A stretch of 64,000 nucleotides of DNA, taken from assembly GCF_018919485.1 (NCBI RefSeq), contig NZ_JAHLMU010000001.1:2045922-2109921 (forward strand), read 5' to 3'. The notes under the pieces are model-generated. The model ran no database searches. It was given only the letters and a program-made list of their open reading frames with translations, and was not told where the DNA came from. The stretch comes from Psychrobacter sp. TAE2020 (GTDB lineage: Bacteria > Pseudomonadota > Gammaproteobacteria > Pseudomonadales > Moraxellaceae). Both the position numbers and the translations under genes were made by a program. Positions 7,744 through 16,875 of the stretch are shown here, one piece after another (positions within the stretch are counted from its first letter, which is position 1; every line of letters starts with the position of its first letter).

Positions 7744-9306
7744 TTGAGTAACCCTAGTACTCCCACTGACAAACGGCGTGACCTTACCAAAGGATCAATC
7801 CCTAAAACCATGCTGTTGTTTGCACTGCCAACACTGGGATCGTCGGCCCTACAGTCGTTAAACGGATCGATCAATGCCATTTGGGTAGGCCGATTTTTAG
7901 GTGAAGAAGCGTTGGCGGCAACGGCGAATGGCAATATATTGATGTTTATACTGATTTCCTTCGTTTTTGGTTTCGGTATGGCATCCACTATCTTGATTGG
8001 TCAAGCAATGGGCAGCCGCGACGATACTATGGTCAAGAGAACCATGGGGACAGCGCTAGGTAGTATTATTCCAATAAGTATAATAGTGGCGGCTGGCGGC
8101 TGGATATTTGCGCCGATGCTACTTGATCTGCTGGGTACGCCTCCCAGTGCAGTAGACCTCGCTCTGACTTATATGCGGATGATCTTTATTGCGATGCCTA
8201 CTACTTTAACGTTTACGTTAATAATGATGGCATTGCGTGGTACTGGCGATTCCACGACGCCGCTTTGGTTTATCATTATATCGGTCATTATTGACCTGAT
8301 TTTGACCCCAACGCTCATTTTGGGATTAGGCCCCTTTCCTGAATGGGGCATATTTGGCGCAGCCTTTGCCACCGCTGTCGCAAACACCCTAGCGCTTATT
8401 GGCATGGTCATCACCATGTACTTTCGTGGCTCTATACTGGCACTTAAGATGCCGGAGCTTCGCTTTTTACGCGCTAACCGAAACATCATGAAATCAATGG
8501 TGTCAAAAGGCTTGCCAATGGGCTTGCAGATGATCGTCATCTCTTCAGCGGCGTTGACTATGCTATCGTTGATAAACCGTGAAGGTGTACAGACGACAGC
8601 CGCTTATAGCGCCACCCAACAGCTTTGGACCTATGTGCAGATGCCCGCTATGGCGTTAAGTGCCGCGGCTAGTGCCATGGCTGCCCAGAACATCGGTGCT
8701 AATCAATGGAATAGGATTTCGGGCATCACCCGCTGGGGCCTTATTTTTAACTTAGTACTGACAGGTTTTATTATTGTGCTGCTGACCATTTTTGATGAAA
8801 ACCTTCTTGGGTTTTTCCTTGGCAGTGACAGTAAAGCCATACCGATCGGGCGCCATATCCAAGTAGTGGCGACATGGGGCTATCTGTTCTTTGGCGTAGC
8901 ACAGGTGCTGTTCGGTACCATGCGGGCGAACGGCTACGTGATTTGGCCGCTGATCGTTATGGTCATTTCAATGTACCCCGTGCGTCTTGGATTCGCTTTC
9001 GGGCTTTCTCCCCTACTGGGAACGGATGCGCTTTGGTGGTCGTTTCCAGCAGGCATGGTAGCCACTGCCCTAATGGGGTTAGGACTATATATGCACGGTG
9101 GCTGGCGCCAAGGCAAAAATCTATCTGCAGAAGAAGCGGCGCAAAGGTCTGAAGCGTTTCGTGCTAATACCGGCACTAGCGCGTCGTGTCGGGATATTTT
9201 ACCGACCACTTCGTGGAAGCGTTCCCCTCTACGTCGTGTGGTTAACTTGCATCGCAGAATTCATAGAATTCATAGAATCCATCAACTCAATAAATCTAAA
9301 CGCTAG
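7744..9306 (+). CDS. MATE family multidrug efflux transporter
   Basis: A 520-residue inner-membrane exporter with about twelve hydrophobic helices. The first domain begins GSIPKTMLLFALPTLGSSAL and INAIWVGRFLGEEALAA, the standard N-terminal signature of MatE proteins. The transporter should expel cationic drugs or metabolites using a Na+ or H+ gradient. It starts with TTG at 7744, supported by AAGGATG seven bases upstream. The family usually ends near residue 460-470. Here about 50 further residues follow, basic and low in complexity (RIHRIHRIHQ), encoded by three 9-bp tandem repeats at 9256-9282. The end of the gene overlaps the decayed racemase on the other strand by 11 bp. Confidence 0.88.
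   Translation: MSNPSTPTDKRRDLTKGSIPKTMLLFALPTLGSSALQSLNGSINAIWVGRFLGEEALAATANGNILMFILISFVFGFGMASTILIGQAMGSRDDTMVKRTMGTALGSIIPISIIVAAGGWIFAPMLLDLLGTPPSAVDLALTYMRMIFIAMPTTLTFTLIMMALRGTGDSTTPLWFIIISVIIDLILTPTLILGLGPFPEWGIFGAAFATAVANTLALIGMVITMYFRGSILALKMPELRFLRANRNIMKSMVSKGLPMGLQMIVISSAALTMLSLINREGVQTTAAYSATQQLWTYVQMPAMALSAAASAMAAQNIGANQWNRISGITRWGLIFNLVLTGFIIVLLTIFDENLLGFFLGSDSKAIPIGRHIQVVATWGYLFFGVAQVLFGTMRANGYVIWPLIVMVISMYPVRLGFAFGLSPLLGTDALWWSFPAGMVATALMGLGLYMHGGWRQGKNLSAEEAAQRSEAFRANTGTSASCRDILPTTSWKRSPLRRVVNLHRRIHRIHRIHQLNKSKR
9256..9282 (+). repeat. Three tandem 9-bp units at the 3' end of the MATE gene
   Basis: AGAATTCAT occurs at 9256 and 9265, and AGAATCCAT at 9274. The array encodes the RIHRIHRIH tail. 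Nine-bp steps keep the frame. Confidence 0.8.
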
Positions 9307-9567
9307 TAGCGTAGTCCATATTAGTAGTCTTCAATAAAAATTCTACTGCTGGCGCATGGATAGCAGTAGTATCAAATATGGGGATTGGGCTGTCTGCTTG
9401 TTTGATTAGCAGTCCAATCTCAGTACAGCCTAATATTACGCCCTCAGCACTTTGCGTAGCCAGCTGCTTAAGCACTGCAATGTAGCCACAATATAACAGT
9501 CATGTGAGTTAGCTAATATTTGCTCTTGGCATAGTTTTGCATAGATAATACGATGAATCTCAGTCAT
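9296..9567 (-). pseudogene. Aspartate/glutamate racemase remnant (N-truncated, frameshifted)
   Basis: On the minus strand, the end of a racemase is readable: AEGVILGCTEIGLLIKQADS contains the GCTE motif with the second catalytic cysteine. It is followed by IPIFDTTAIHA and the usual C-terminal helix, ending at a TAG (complement of 9296-9298). Upstream, TEIHRIIYAKLCQEQIL matches the preceding helices but is one frame away; the break is near AHDCYIVAT/IAVLKQLA, around 9483-9490. The first ~140 residues, with the first cysteine, are missing. The gene is therefore dead. It used to interconvert L- and D-aspartate or glutamate. Confidence 0.8.
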
Positions 9568-9660
9568 AGTGAACTAAGTATTCAGTAGCACTATAATCTT
9601 AATCTTTAGTAAATTAAAACCATGATAACTAACTATCAAAATATCAAATTGAGTGCAATT

Positions 9661-9915
9661 ATGTCCGCATCCCCTACCTTTAGAATACGTACCCGCCGTA
9701 AGTATTATCGACTAATCTTCACTGGCCTGATGGCAATGATGATGTCACTGATTATCTCAGCGGCCCTTATTACCGTAAAAACGGGCATTCATGATGGGTT
9801 TTTTATGATCTTATTACAGTCGTGGGGATTGGCTTTTGTTTTTGCTTGGCCAAGCGCTTATGTTTGTGCCTACTTTGTGCAAGAGCACGTCCTGAGTCGA
9901 ATTGAGTTTTATTGA
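9661..9915 (+). CDS. DUF2798 family small membrane protein
   Basis: An ~84-residue protein with two transmembrane helices: LIFTGLMAMMMSLIISAALI and the segment around SWGLAFVFAWPSAYVCAYF. This is the DUF2798 layout. The function of the family is unknown. I chose the ATG at 9661 because the segment before it has no family similarity and a GAG lies upstream; an alternative ATG at 9622 would add 13 residues. It is followed 38 bp later by the DinB-like gene on the same strand. Confidence 0.75.
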   Translation: MSASPTFRIRTRRKYYRLIFTGLMAMMMSLIISAALITVKTGIHDGFFMILLQSWGLAFVFAWPSAYVCAYFVQEHVLSRIEFY

Positions 9916-9956
9916 ATTGGTTCCATACTAAGCAAAAACCTTAGGAAGCGACGGTG

Positions 9957-10508
9957 ATGAAATTACACTTTTCACTACTGGCAAATTACAATGCCGTTAT
10001 GAATCAAAAGATCAATGATAGTCTTGCCGGCCTTTCCGAGGATGCTCTATGGAAGGATAACCAAGCATTTTTTGGCTCCATATTAGGAACGCTAAACCAT
10101 CTAATGGTCGGTGACTTACTATGGTTAAGACGTTTTACTGCCGATGCTAACCTTGTAGATATCGATGTCAGTGACTCCGCTCAAACCTCGCAATCTTTAG
10201 CAGACTTCCCTTCCATAACCACACTTACCCAAACCTTATATCTTAGCAAATCAGAGTTTATTAATAACAGACAAGCGCTAGATAAGCTCATCATTGAGTT
10301 CATTGAACAAACCCTAGAAAGGGATTATGCAAAAGTATTAACTTATATTAATACTAAAAACTTAGTGTATAACAAACCCTTCTCGATGCTACTTCAGCAC
10401 TTTTTTAACCATCAAACTCATAATCGTGGGCAAGTAACGACGCTACTAAATCAAGCTGGTATCGATATTGGTGAGATGGATTTATTGATGTTGATTACTG
10501 ATGTTTGA
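9957..10508 (+). CDS. DinB family protein
   Basis: A 183-residue four-helix-bundle protein of the DinB/YfiT type. The start MKLHFSLLANYNAVMNQKI and the two histidine regions LGTLNHLMVGDLLWLRRF and FNHQTHNRGQVTTLLNQAG carry the three metal-binding histidines of the family. Members include thiol transferases and DNA-damage-inducible proteins of unknown role. AGGAAG lies 8 bp before the ATG at 9957; a GTG one codon earlier is less well placed. Confidence 0.85.
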   Translation: MKLHFSLLANYNAVMNQKINDSLAGLSEDALWKDNQAFFGSILGTLNHLMVGDLLWLRRFTADANLVDIDVSDSAQTSQSLADFPSITTLTQTLYLSKSEFINNRQALDKLIIEFIEQTLERDYAKVLTYINTKNLVYNKPFSMLLQHFFNHQTHNRGQVTTLLNQAGIDIGEMDLLMLITDV

Positions 10509-10538
10509 TTGCTGTTTTTGATTATTGTTATGAATGAA

Positions 10539-10577
10539 TAATCATATAGGCTGCAGTCGATACACCCTATATGATTA
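10539..10577. repeat. Perfect 12-bp inverted repeat after the DinB-like gene
   Basis: TAATCATATAGG (10539-10550) and its exact reverse complement (10566-10577) flank a 15-nt loop. No T-run follows on either side. It could stop transcription between the convergent genes or be a protein-binding site. Confidence 0.55.
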
Positions 10578-10647
10578 AGACAAAACCACTAACCTATTAA
10601 CCTATTAACCATACTATCGCTGTTGCAAAGTACTCAATGGTCTCATA

Positions 10648-10717
10648 TGACTAAGCTCAACTGATTGAGCTTAAGTGATTGAGCTTAAGTGACTAAGTTT
10701 AAGTAACTAGGATCAAC
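10648..10717 (+). repeat. Tandem 14-bp degenerate repeats next to oppF
   Basis: Five consecutive 14-bp units start at 10648, 10662, 10676, 10690 and 10704. The two central ones are identical (TGATTGAGCTTAAG); the outer ones differ by a few bases. The array ends a few bases before the oppF stop codon at 10721. Confidence 0.75.
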
Positions 10718-10720
10718 CGA

Positions 10721-11755
10721 TTAAGCTGCTACAACCTTGTTCTTTAAACAAGCCACACGATGCTCTAAAGTGCCTTCTAATACCGGTTTAATCTGAGCAC
10801 ATTCTGCATCAGCTAGTGGACAGCGGGTACGGAAAACGCAACCTGATGGTGGATTAATCGGACTTGGTAAATCACCTTCTAACAACTGAATAGTTTTATT
10901 ACGCTCAGCAATAGGATCAGGTAACGGCACAGCCGACATCAGCGCTTGGGTATAAGGATGGGTTGGATTACCATACACCGCTTTGTCCACGCCAAGCTCA
11001 ACAGCGTTACCCAAGTACATAACGAGCACACGATCAGCAATGTGCTTGACCACCGATAAATCGTGAGCGATAAAGATTAGAGCCAACCCCATCTCTTCTT
11101 GTACGTCTTGTAATAAGTTAATGACCTGCGCCTGAATGGAGACATCCAGAGCAGAAACCGGCTCATCACAGATGATGATTTTGGGTTTTAATATCAGGGC
11201 GCGCGCAATCCCAATACGCTGACACTGACCGCCTGAAAACTCATGCGGATAGCGGTTAATCTGATTGGATAACAAACCAACCTTTTTCATCATGGCACGT
11301 ACTTCACTTTGCACTTCAGGCTTTTTCATTTTGGGGTAATAAGTGCGTAGTGGCTCAGCAATAATATCACCTACCGTCATGCGCGGATTAAGCGACGCTA
11401 ACGGGTCTTGAAAGATCATTTGAATGTCTTTACGCTTGATTCTCATGGTCTTTTTAGAAGCACCGACCATCTCTTCATCATAGAACTTAATACTGCCAGA
11501 ATCAGCTTGGATCAAGCCGATAATAGTCCGAGCAAGCGTTGATTTACCACAGCCCGACTCTCCTACTACGCCTAAGGTCTCGCCAGCAAACAACTCAAAC
11601 GATACGCCATTGACTGCTTTTAGAGTGGCAGGCTTTTGCCAAAAGTAAGCCCCTTGCTGTTTAATATTAAAAGTCGTATGTACGTCCTTTACTTTTAGCA
11701 ACGGGATTTGATGAGTGCTATTAGTGCTAATTGAATCTTTTGTGGTGATAGTCAT
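10721..11755 (-). CDS. oppF: Peptide ABC transporter ATP-binding protein OppF/DppF
   Basis: A 344-residue ATPase, the last gene of an oppABCDF operon. Walker A GESGCGKST is at about residues 65-73, the signature FSGGQCQRIG follows in mid-protein, and Walker B ends in EPVSALDVS. The C-terminal oligopeptide-transporter domain has the four-cysteine pattern (CVFRTRCPLADAEC) typical of OppD/F proteins, probably an iron-sulphur site. It powers import of di- or oligopeptides together with OppD. It is separated from oppD by 3 bp. Family members are also called DppF; the substrate cannot be distinguished by sequence alone. Confidence 0.9.
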   Translation of the reverse strand: MTITTKDSISTNSTHQIPLLKVKDVHTTFNIKQQGAYFWQKPATLKAVNGVSFELFAGETLGVVGESGCGKSTLARTIIGLIQADSGSIKFYDEEMVGASKKTMRIKRKDIQMIFQDPLASLNPRMTVGDIIAEPLRTYYPKMKKPEVQSEVRAMMKKVGLLSNQINRYPHEFSGGQCQRIGIARALILKPKIIICDEPVSALDVSIQAQVINLLQDVQEEMGLALIFIAHDLSVVKHIADRVLVMYLGNAVELGVDKAVYGNPTHPYTQALMSAVPLPDPIAERNKTIQLLEGDLPSPINPPSGCVFRTRCPLADAECAQIKPVLEGTLEHRVACLKNKVVAA

Positions 11756-11758
11756 ACC

Positions 11759-12874
11759 TTACCCCTCTATCCCTGAAGCAGTGTTAGTGGTGCTAGTCGC
11801 TGAGGCGTCAATTTGGATTTCAGGTTGCCAGTGACAGGCGCGCTGACGCTCATGTGGTAAAAACTCCAGCGGCGGCGGCGTATCACGGCAAATATCCATC
11901 GCATGCCCACAGCGCTCATAAAAAGGACAACCGGCAGGTAAATCTAATAGGTTTGGTGGACTACCCGGAATAGTCTCAAGCTTGCCCCCTTTATCATCCA
12001 AACGTGGAATAGCCTTTAACAGTCCGATGGTATAGGGATGAGTAGGCGTATAAAAAATCTCATCGGTTTGCCCATAGGCCATCGTGCGACCTGCATACAT
12101 CACTAGCACTCGATCACAAATACCAGCGACCACCCCTAAATCATGGGTAATCATAATAATGGTCGTGCCAAAATCACGCTTTAGCTCGTTTAACAGCACC
12201 ATAATTTGCGCTTGCACTGTGACATCAAGGGCGGTCGTTGGCTCATCGGCAACCAATAACTTGGGCCGACATAGGAGCGCCATCGCAATCATAACTCGCT
12301 GGCGCATACCACCTGAGAACTCATGCGGATACATGTTAATACGCTTTTTGGCCTCTGGAATCTTAACCGCATCCAACATCCGTACTGACTCAGCCCAAGC
12401 TTCTTTTTTGCTCATGCCTTTATGCAAGGTCAATACTTCAGCCAGCTGATTGCCTATCTTCATATAAGGATTCAAGGAAGTCATTGGATCTTGAAAAATC
12501 ATAGCGATTTGTTCAGCGCGAATTTTATTCAGTGCTTTTTGTGACAAGCCAAGCAGCTCGTTGCCTTCAAAGAGTAACGAACCTTTTGCGTGACCATTAT
12601 TCGCAAGCAGTCCCATAATGGCAAACGCAGTCTGCGATTTACCTGAGCCGGACTCACCAACGATACCTAAGGTCTCGCCTTGGTGCAGGTTGAAATTTAA
12701 GCCATTAACGGCCGTTACTAGTCCATCTTCAGTAGTGAACTGAACCGATAAATCTTTAACGGCTAATAGACTGTCTGCAGGGTTACGCTGATTATGAAAG
12801 ACCGAATCAGCGCCTGTATTAATAATAGTAGAGTCTATTTTTACAGGGGTACTATTAACATTGTGAGTTGCCAT
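11759..12874 (-). CDS. oppD: Peptide ABC transporter ATP-binding protein OppD/DppD
   Basis: A 371-residue ATPase paired with OppF. It has Walker [11 protein letters not shown], signature [10 protein letters not shown] and [10 protein letters not shown]. The C-terminal extension contains [14 protein letters not shown], the cysteine cluster of this subfamily. A short Thr/Ser-rich N-terminal extension precedes the ABC domain. A strong GGAGG lies before the ATG. The gene starts 12 bp after oppC and ends 3 bp before oppF, so it is tightly co-translated. Confidence 0.9.
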   Translation of the reverse strand: MATHNVNSTPVKIDSTIINTGADSVFHNQRNPADSLLAVKDLSVQFTTEDGLVTAVNGLNFNLHQGETLGIVGESGSGKSQTAFAIMGLLANNGHAKGSLLFEGNELLGLSQKALNKIRAEQIAMIFQDPMTSLNPYMKIGNQLAEVLTLHKGMSKKEAWAESVRMLDAVKIPEAKKRINMYPHEFSGGMRQRVMIAMALLCRPKLLVADEPTTALDVTVQAQIMVLLNELKRDFGTTIIMITHDLGVVAGICDRVLVMYAGRTMAYGQTDEIFYTPTHPYTIGLLKAIPRLDDKGGKLETIPGSPPNLLDLPAGCPFYERCGHAMDICRDTPPPLEFLPHERQRACHWQPEIQIDASATSTTNTASGIEG

Positions 12875-12886
12875 GATGTCAGCCTC

Positions 12887-13792
12887 CTAACGGTCTTTGG
12901 GATCAAACGCATCACGCAGCCCATCGCCAATAAAGTTAAAGCAAAATAAAGTAATAACCAAAAAAACTGAAGGAATCAAAATCTGCCAAGGCGCTACTTG
13001 CATAGTTTTAGAGCCTTCTTGCAACAGCGCGCCCCAACTGGTCATCGGCTCTTGTACCCCTAGACCTAAGAAGCTTAAAAATGACTCAAACAAAATCATC
13101 GTTGGTACTAATAAAGAGGCATAGACCACTACCACACCCAGTACGTTAGGTACGATATGACGCAGGATAATATTAAAGCCTGAAACCCCACCGACATGCG
13201 CCGCTTCAATAAACTCTTTACCCTTCAAACTTAGGGTCTGTCCACGGACGATACGGGCAACATCTAACCAAGAGACTAGCCCAATTGCCACAAAGATTAA
13301 GATAAGGTTACGTCCAAAGATGGTAACCAATAGAATCACAAAGAACATAAAAGGAAAGGCGCTTAGAATCTCTAGCACTCGCATCATCACCGAGTCAACC
13401 TTGCCCCCTAAGTACCCTGACGTCGCTCCATATATGGTCCCAAAAATTACGGCAACCGTGGCACCTGCTATCCCAACTAATAATGAAATACGACCACCGA
13501 CCGCCGTTCGCACTAATAAATCACGACCGAGTGAATCGGTACCGAAGTAATGTTTGTTATCAATAGCAGGTGCGGCTTGCATAAAGTTCCAGTCGGTCTC
13601 AGCATAGCCAAAAGGCGCTAGCATCGGCACGAATATAACAAAAGCCCCAATCAATAATAAGATAAATAGGCTGGCGACCGCGGCCTTATTACGATAAAAA
13701 CGGCGCTTGGCATCTTGCAAAAGGCTGCGGCCTTTAATTTCCTTGGCCGGTTCGTCTAGTAGAGCGGTTGGCTTATCTGCTGTAAGGCTCAT
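12887..13792 (-). CDS. oppC: Peptide ABC transporter permease OppC
   Basis: A ~301-residue inner-membrane permease with six predicted helices. The N-terminal domain holds the short cytoplasmic OppC_N segment (RRFYRNKAAVASLFI). The coupling loop EAAHVGGVSGFNIILRHIVP matches the binding-protein-dependent transport consensus (EAA...G...I..HI.P). I chose the ATG at 13792 (MSLTADKP) because AAGGA lies five bases upstream; an in-frame ATG six codons earlier lacks one. It forms the membrane channel with OppB. Confidence 0.9.
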   Translation of the reverse strand: MSLTADKPTALLDEPAKEIKGRSLLQDAKRRFYRNKAAVASLFILLLIGAFVIFVPMLAPFGYAETDWNFMQAAPAIDNKHYFGTDSLGRDLLVRTAVGGRISLLVGIAGATVAVIFGTIYGATSGYLGGKVDSVMMRVLEILSAFPFMFFVILLVTIFGRNLILIFVAIGLVSWLDVARIVRGQTLSLKGKEFIEAAHVGGVSGFNIILRHIVPNVLGVVVVYASLLVPTMILFESFLSFLGLGVQEPMTSWGALLQEGSKTMQVAPWQILIPSVFLVITLFCFNFIGDGLRDAFDPKDR

Positions 13793-13894
13793 AGTCGTCC
13801 TTGTAATCATTTATTTAACATAGCAATGAATAGAATGTATAAAACGGCGATTAAGTACTAGTCATACTTTTGAATGCCTTAGCCAATGTCACAC

Positions 13895-14815
13895 TTAGTA
13901 TTGAATTTTTGGATCAATTACCGCGTACAAAATATCGACGATAGCATTGAAAGTAATAGTCAACACGCCCACCAAGATAGTCAAACTAAGCACGACACCA
14001 TAATCTCGATTAAGCGCACCATTGACAAATAACTGTCCGATACCTGGCAGACCAAAAATAGTCTCAATCACGATAGAGCCCGTGATAATACCGACAAAGG
14101 CTGGGCCTAAATAGGAGATAACTGGCAGCATAGCGGGTCGTAATGCATGCTTCATTACAATTTGGCGCATCGGTAGGCCTTTTGATCTTGCGGTGCGAAT
14201 ATATTGACTGTTCATCACCTCAATCATCGAACCCCTCATGATGCGGGCGATACTGGCAACGTAAGCCAGCGCCAAAGCGGTGACTGGTAATACTAGATTA
14301 GGAAGCGCCCCATCATTCCAGCCCCCTGCTGGCAACCATTGCAAAAGAATGGCAAAAATAAGTACTAGTAATGGCGCTTTTACAAAGCTTGGAATCACTA
14401 CCCCTGTCATTGCAAAGGCCATGAGCACGTAGTCTAGCCAAGAGTTTTGTTTCAGTGCAGCAATAACGCCGAAGGCCAACCCCAATACTAATGCTAGTAT
14501 AAAAGCATATAAGCCTAGCTCCATAGATACTGGAAACGATTGCGACAATAGCTCATTGACCGTATGGTCTTTATATTTAAAAGACGGTCCAAAATCGCCT
14601 ACTGCCAGCTGCTTTAGGTAATTAACATACTGTAACCACATGGGATCGTTGAGGTGATACTTCGCTTCAATATTAGCCATCACCGCTGGCGGCAAATTAC
14701 GCTCACCAGTGAAAGGACTGCCTGGTGCTAAACGCATCATAAAGAAGGACACGGTTATTAGCACAAATAAAGTCGGGATTGCCTCTAAGATGCGTCGGAA
14801 AATTAGTTTTAGCAT
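13895..14815 (-). CDS. oppB: Peptide ABC transporter permease OppB
   Basis: A ~306-residue permease with six helices. The N-terminus LKLIFRRILEAIPTLFVLIT and the loop RLAPGSPFTGERNLPPAV are typical of OppB. The coupling segment RTARSKGLPMRQIVMKHALR is the EAA-loop equivalent. The start at 14815 (MLKLIF) follows GAGG; the longer frame beginning 18 codons earlier has no family similarity there. A 100-bp gap separates it from oppC and 386 bp from oppA. Confidence 0.9.
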   Translation of the reverse strand: MLKLIFRRILEAIPTLFVLITVSFFMMRLAPGSPFTGERNLPPAVMANIEAKYHLNDPMWLQYVNYLKQLAVGDFGPSFKYKDHTVNELLSQSFPVSMELGLYAFILALVLGLAFGVIAALKQNSWLDYVLMAFAMTGVVIPSFVKAPLLVLIFAILLQWLPAGGWNDGALPNLVLPVTALALAYVASIARIMRGSMIEVMNSQYIRTARSKGLPMRQIVMKHALRPAMLPVISYLGPAFVGIITGSIVIETIFGLPGIGQLFVNGALNRDYGVVLSLTILVGVLTITFNAIVDILYAVIDPKIQY

Positions 14816-14869
14816 AAGGCCTCTTTTATCATGATCATAGTGCTCATTCCTAAGCCCAGTGGCAGACAA

Positions 14870-15201
14870 ATAACGACAGCAAAACCAATGCCCAGTTAGC
14901 TATCAAATAGTTAACTTTAAGGGACTGAACTTACCTGTACTATCTGAAATCAGTGCTTTTTAAACTGCAAAAATTTCATCCATCAAGCCTAAAAAATGGC
15001 AATGAAGAATGAAACTAATGAGAAATAGGAAATAATACTAAAAATATTCAGTGACTGTTTATAAGCTATCCAATGGCCTATCTTGCAATACAAAACTATA
15101 AACAGCTGCAACTCTCAGTCGCTGATAGTGCTATGAATCAGGTTTAATCTTCTTCACAGCACCTAGCTACTATCGGCATATGACTGCTATATCTAAAGGG
15201 A
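14870..15201. other. oppA-oppB intergenic region
   Basis: About 330 bp with no open reading frame. I see no strong hairpin with a T-run and no recognisable repeat. oppB may have its own promoter here, or this may be a processing spacer that allows more OppA than permease. Confidence 0.4.
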
Positions 15202-16875
15202 TCAATGTTTGGCGATGGATAGATCTTTGCCTTGCCAGTTATCTAATATATCTTGGCTTGGGAAGCCAATGACATAAGGCTTAATTAGACGCGGGCTGAC
15301 ATAATGGTACATGTTCAACAGAGGCATATCTTGATCCAGCTGCACTTCGGCCTGTTTGTATAAACCGCCACGCTGCTCAGGGGTGACACCCGCTTGTAAG
15401 GTTTTCGCCATTAAGCTATCAAAGTTAGCGCTATTGTATTTACCATAGTTGCCACTGTTATCGGATTTAACAATATTTAAGAATGCTGACGGCTCATTAT
15501 AATCGCCACACCAGCCCGCACGTGCGATTTGGTAATCACCATTACGACGGGTATCCAAATAAGTCTTCCATTCTTTATTAGTTAAAGTCACATCAACGAA
15601 ACCAAGCGCTTGTTTCCATAATGACGTAGCCGCCACCGCAGTCTTTTTATGGTTGTCATTAGTATTATATAGTAGCTCGAATTTAAGCGGCTTGCTGTCG
15701 CTATAGCCCGCTTCATTGAGCAGTTTTTTGGCTTCAGCAATACGTTTTTCTTTATCCCAAGTCGACCACTCTGGCGTGTTTTTAACATCGCCATTAGTGG
15801 CAGGCGGTGTCAATTGATACGCCGCAGTCTGGCCTTGACCGATTACTTTATCTACAATAGTGTCACGATCCAACGCCAATGCTAAGGCGCGGCGCACCTT
15901 AGGATCATTAAACGGTGGCTTAACGGTATTAAACTCATAATAATAAGTACAAAGATAAGGGGATACTCTGAGCTGATCGCCAAGCTGCTCTTTGAGAGAC
16001 GCAAATTGCTCAGTCGGCACCTCATTGTAAGTTATATCGATCTCGCCGGCCTGATAGCGTGCAACATCCGTGGTGCTAGAAGGAATCGCTAGCATCGTGA
16101 TCTTATTAATAGTAGTGTTCGCATCGTCATAATAAGAGGAGTTACGGGTTAAGACGATCTTGTCATTGACTTGCCACTGGCTAGGCTTATAAGGACCATT
16201 CACCACGATATTTGCAGGATCTGTCCATTTATCACCAAAGGCCTCAACCGTCTTTTTATGAACCGGCTTGACCGAGTTGTGGATCAGCATGTCTGGGAAA
16301 TAAGGTACTGGCTGTGACAAAGTAATCTGCAAAGTCTTATCGTCGATAGCCTTTACTCCAAGGGTATCAATAGCGGCTTTGCCATCTACGATTTGATCGG
16401 CACCGACTACTTTGGCATCGACTAAATAACTTGCATATGGTGAGGCAGTATTGGGATCGACCAAGCGGCGCATACTATAGACAAAGTCCTCTGCCGTTAC
16501 TGGATCCCCATTCGACCATTTAGCATCACGCAGCTTAAACATCCATACTTTATTATCCTCGCTCTCCCAACTGGTCGCTATGGCGGGAACCGTTTTGCCT
16601 TCAGCATCAGTATTAGTCAAGCCTTCAAATATCTGACGGTCAATGTTGGCTTCAGGAACCCCAGATACCTTGTGTGGATCCAGTGATTCTGGCTCCGCAG
16701 CATTGTTAACCACTAGCTCTTGAGTATCAGCAAGTACACTAGGATCAACAGCAGCTGATTTACTGGCGTTATTATCAGTTGCAGACTTATCACTACAGCC
16801 AGTCATAGACATGGCGAGCACAAGAGCAGTAGGCAGAAAAAGAGTATTGAATAGGCGGGTAGGATTTTGCATCAT
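15202..16875 (-). CDS. oppA: Oligopeptide-binding lipoprotein OppA
   Basis: A 557-residue extracytoplasmic solute-binding protein (SBP family 5). A lipoprotein signal peptide ends in MTGC at about residue 27, so it is lipid-anchored in the periplasm. The family signature starts near NNAAEPESLDPHKVSG and continues with WSNGDPVTAEDFVYSMRR. It captures peptides and hands them to OppBC. It is the first gene of the leftward opp operon. Upstream is a ~990-bp region without genes. A small palindrome (16911-16925) near the presumed promoter resembles the ATPase-operon operator half-sites. Confidence 0.92.
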   Translation of the reverse strand: MMQNPTRLFNTLFLPTALVLAMSMTGCSDKSATDNNASKSAAVDPSVLADTQELVVNNAAEPESLDPHKVSGVPEANIDRQIFEGLTNTDAEGKTVPAIATSWESEDNKVWMFKLRDAKWSNGDPVTAEDFVYSMRRLVDPNTASPYASYLVDAKVVGADQIVDGKAAIDTLGVKAIDDKTLQITLSQPVPYFPDMLIHNSVKPVHKKTVEAFGDKWTDPANIVVNGPYKPSQWQVNDKIVLTRNSSYYDDANTTINKITMLAIPSSTTDVARYQAGEIDITYNEVPTEQFASLKEQLGDQLRVSPYLCTYYYEFNTVKPPFNDPKVRRALALALDRDTIVDKVIGQGQTAAYQLTPPATNGDVKNTPEWSTWDKEKRIAEAKKLLNEAGYSDSKPLKFELLYNTNDNHKKTAVAATSLWKQALGFVDVTLTNKEWKTYLDTRRNGDYQIARAGWCGDYNEPSAFLNIVKSDNSGNYGKYNSANFDSLMAKTLQAGVTPEQRGGLYKQAEVQLDQDMPLLNMYHYVSPRLIKPYVIGFPSQDILDNWQGKDLSIAKH

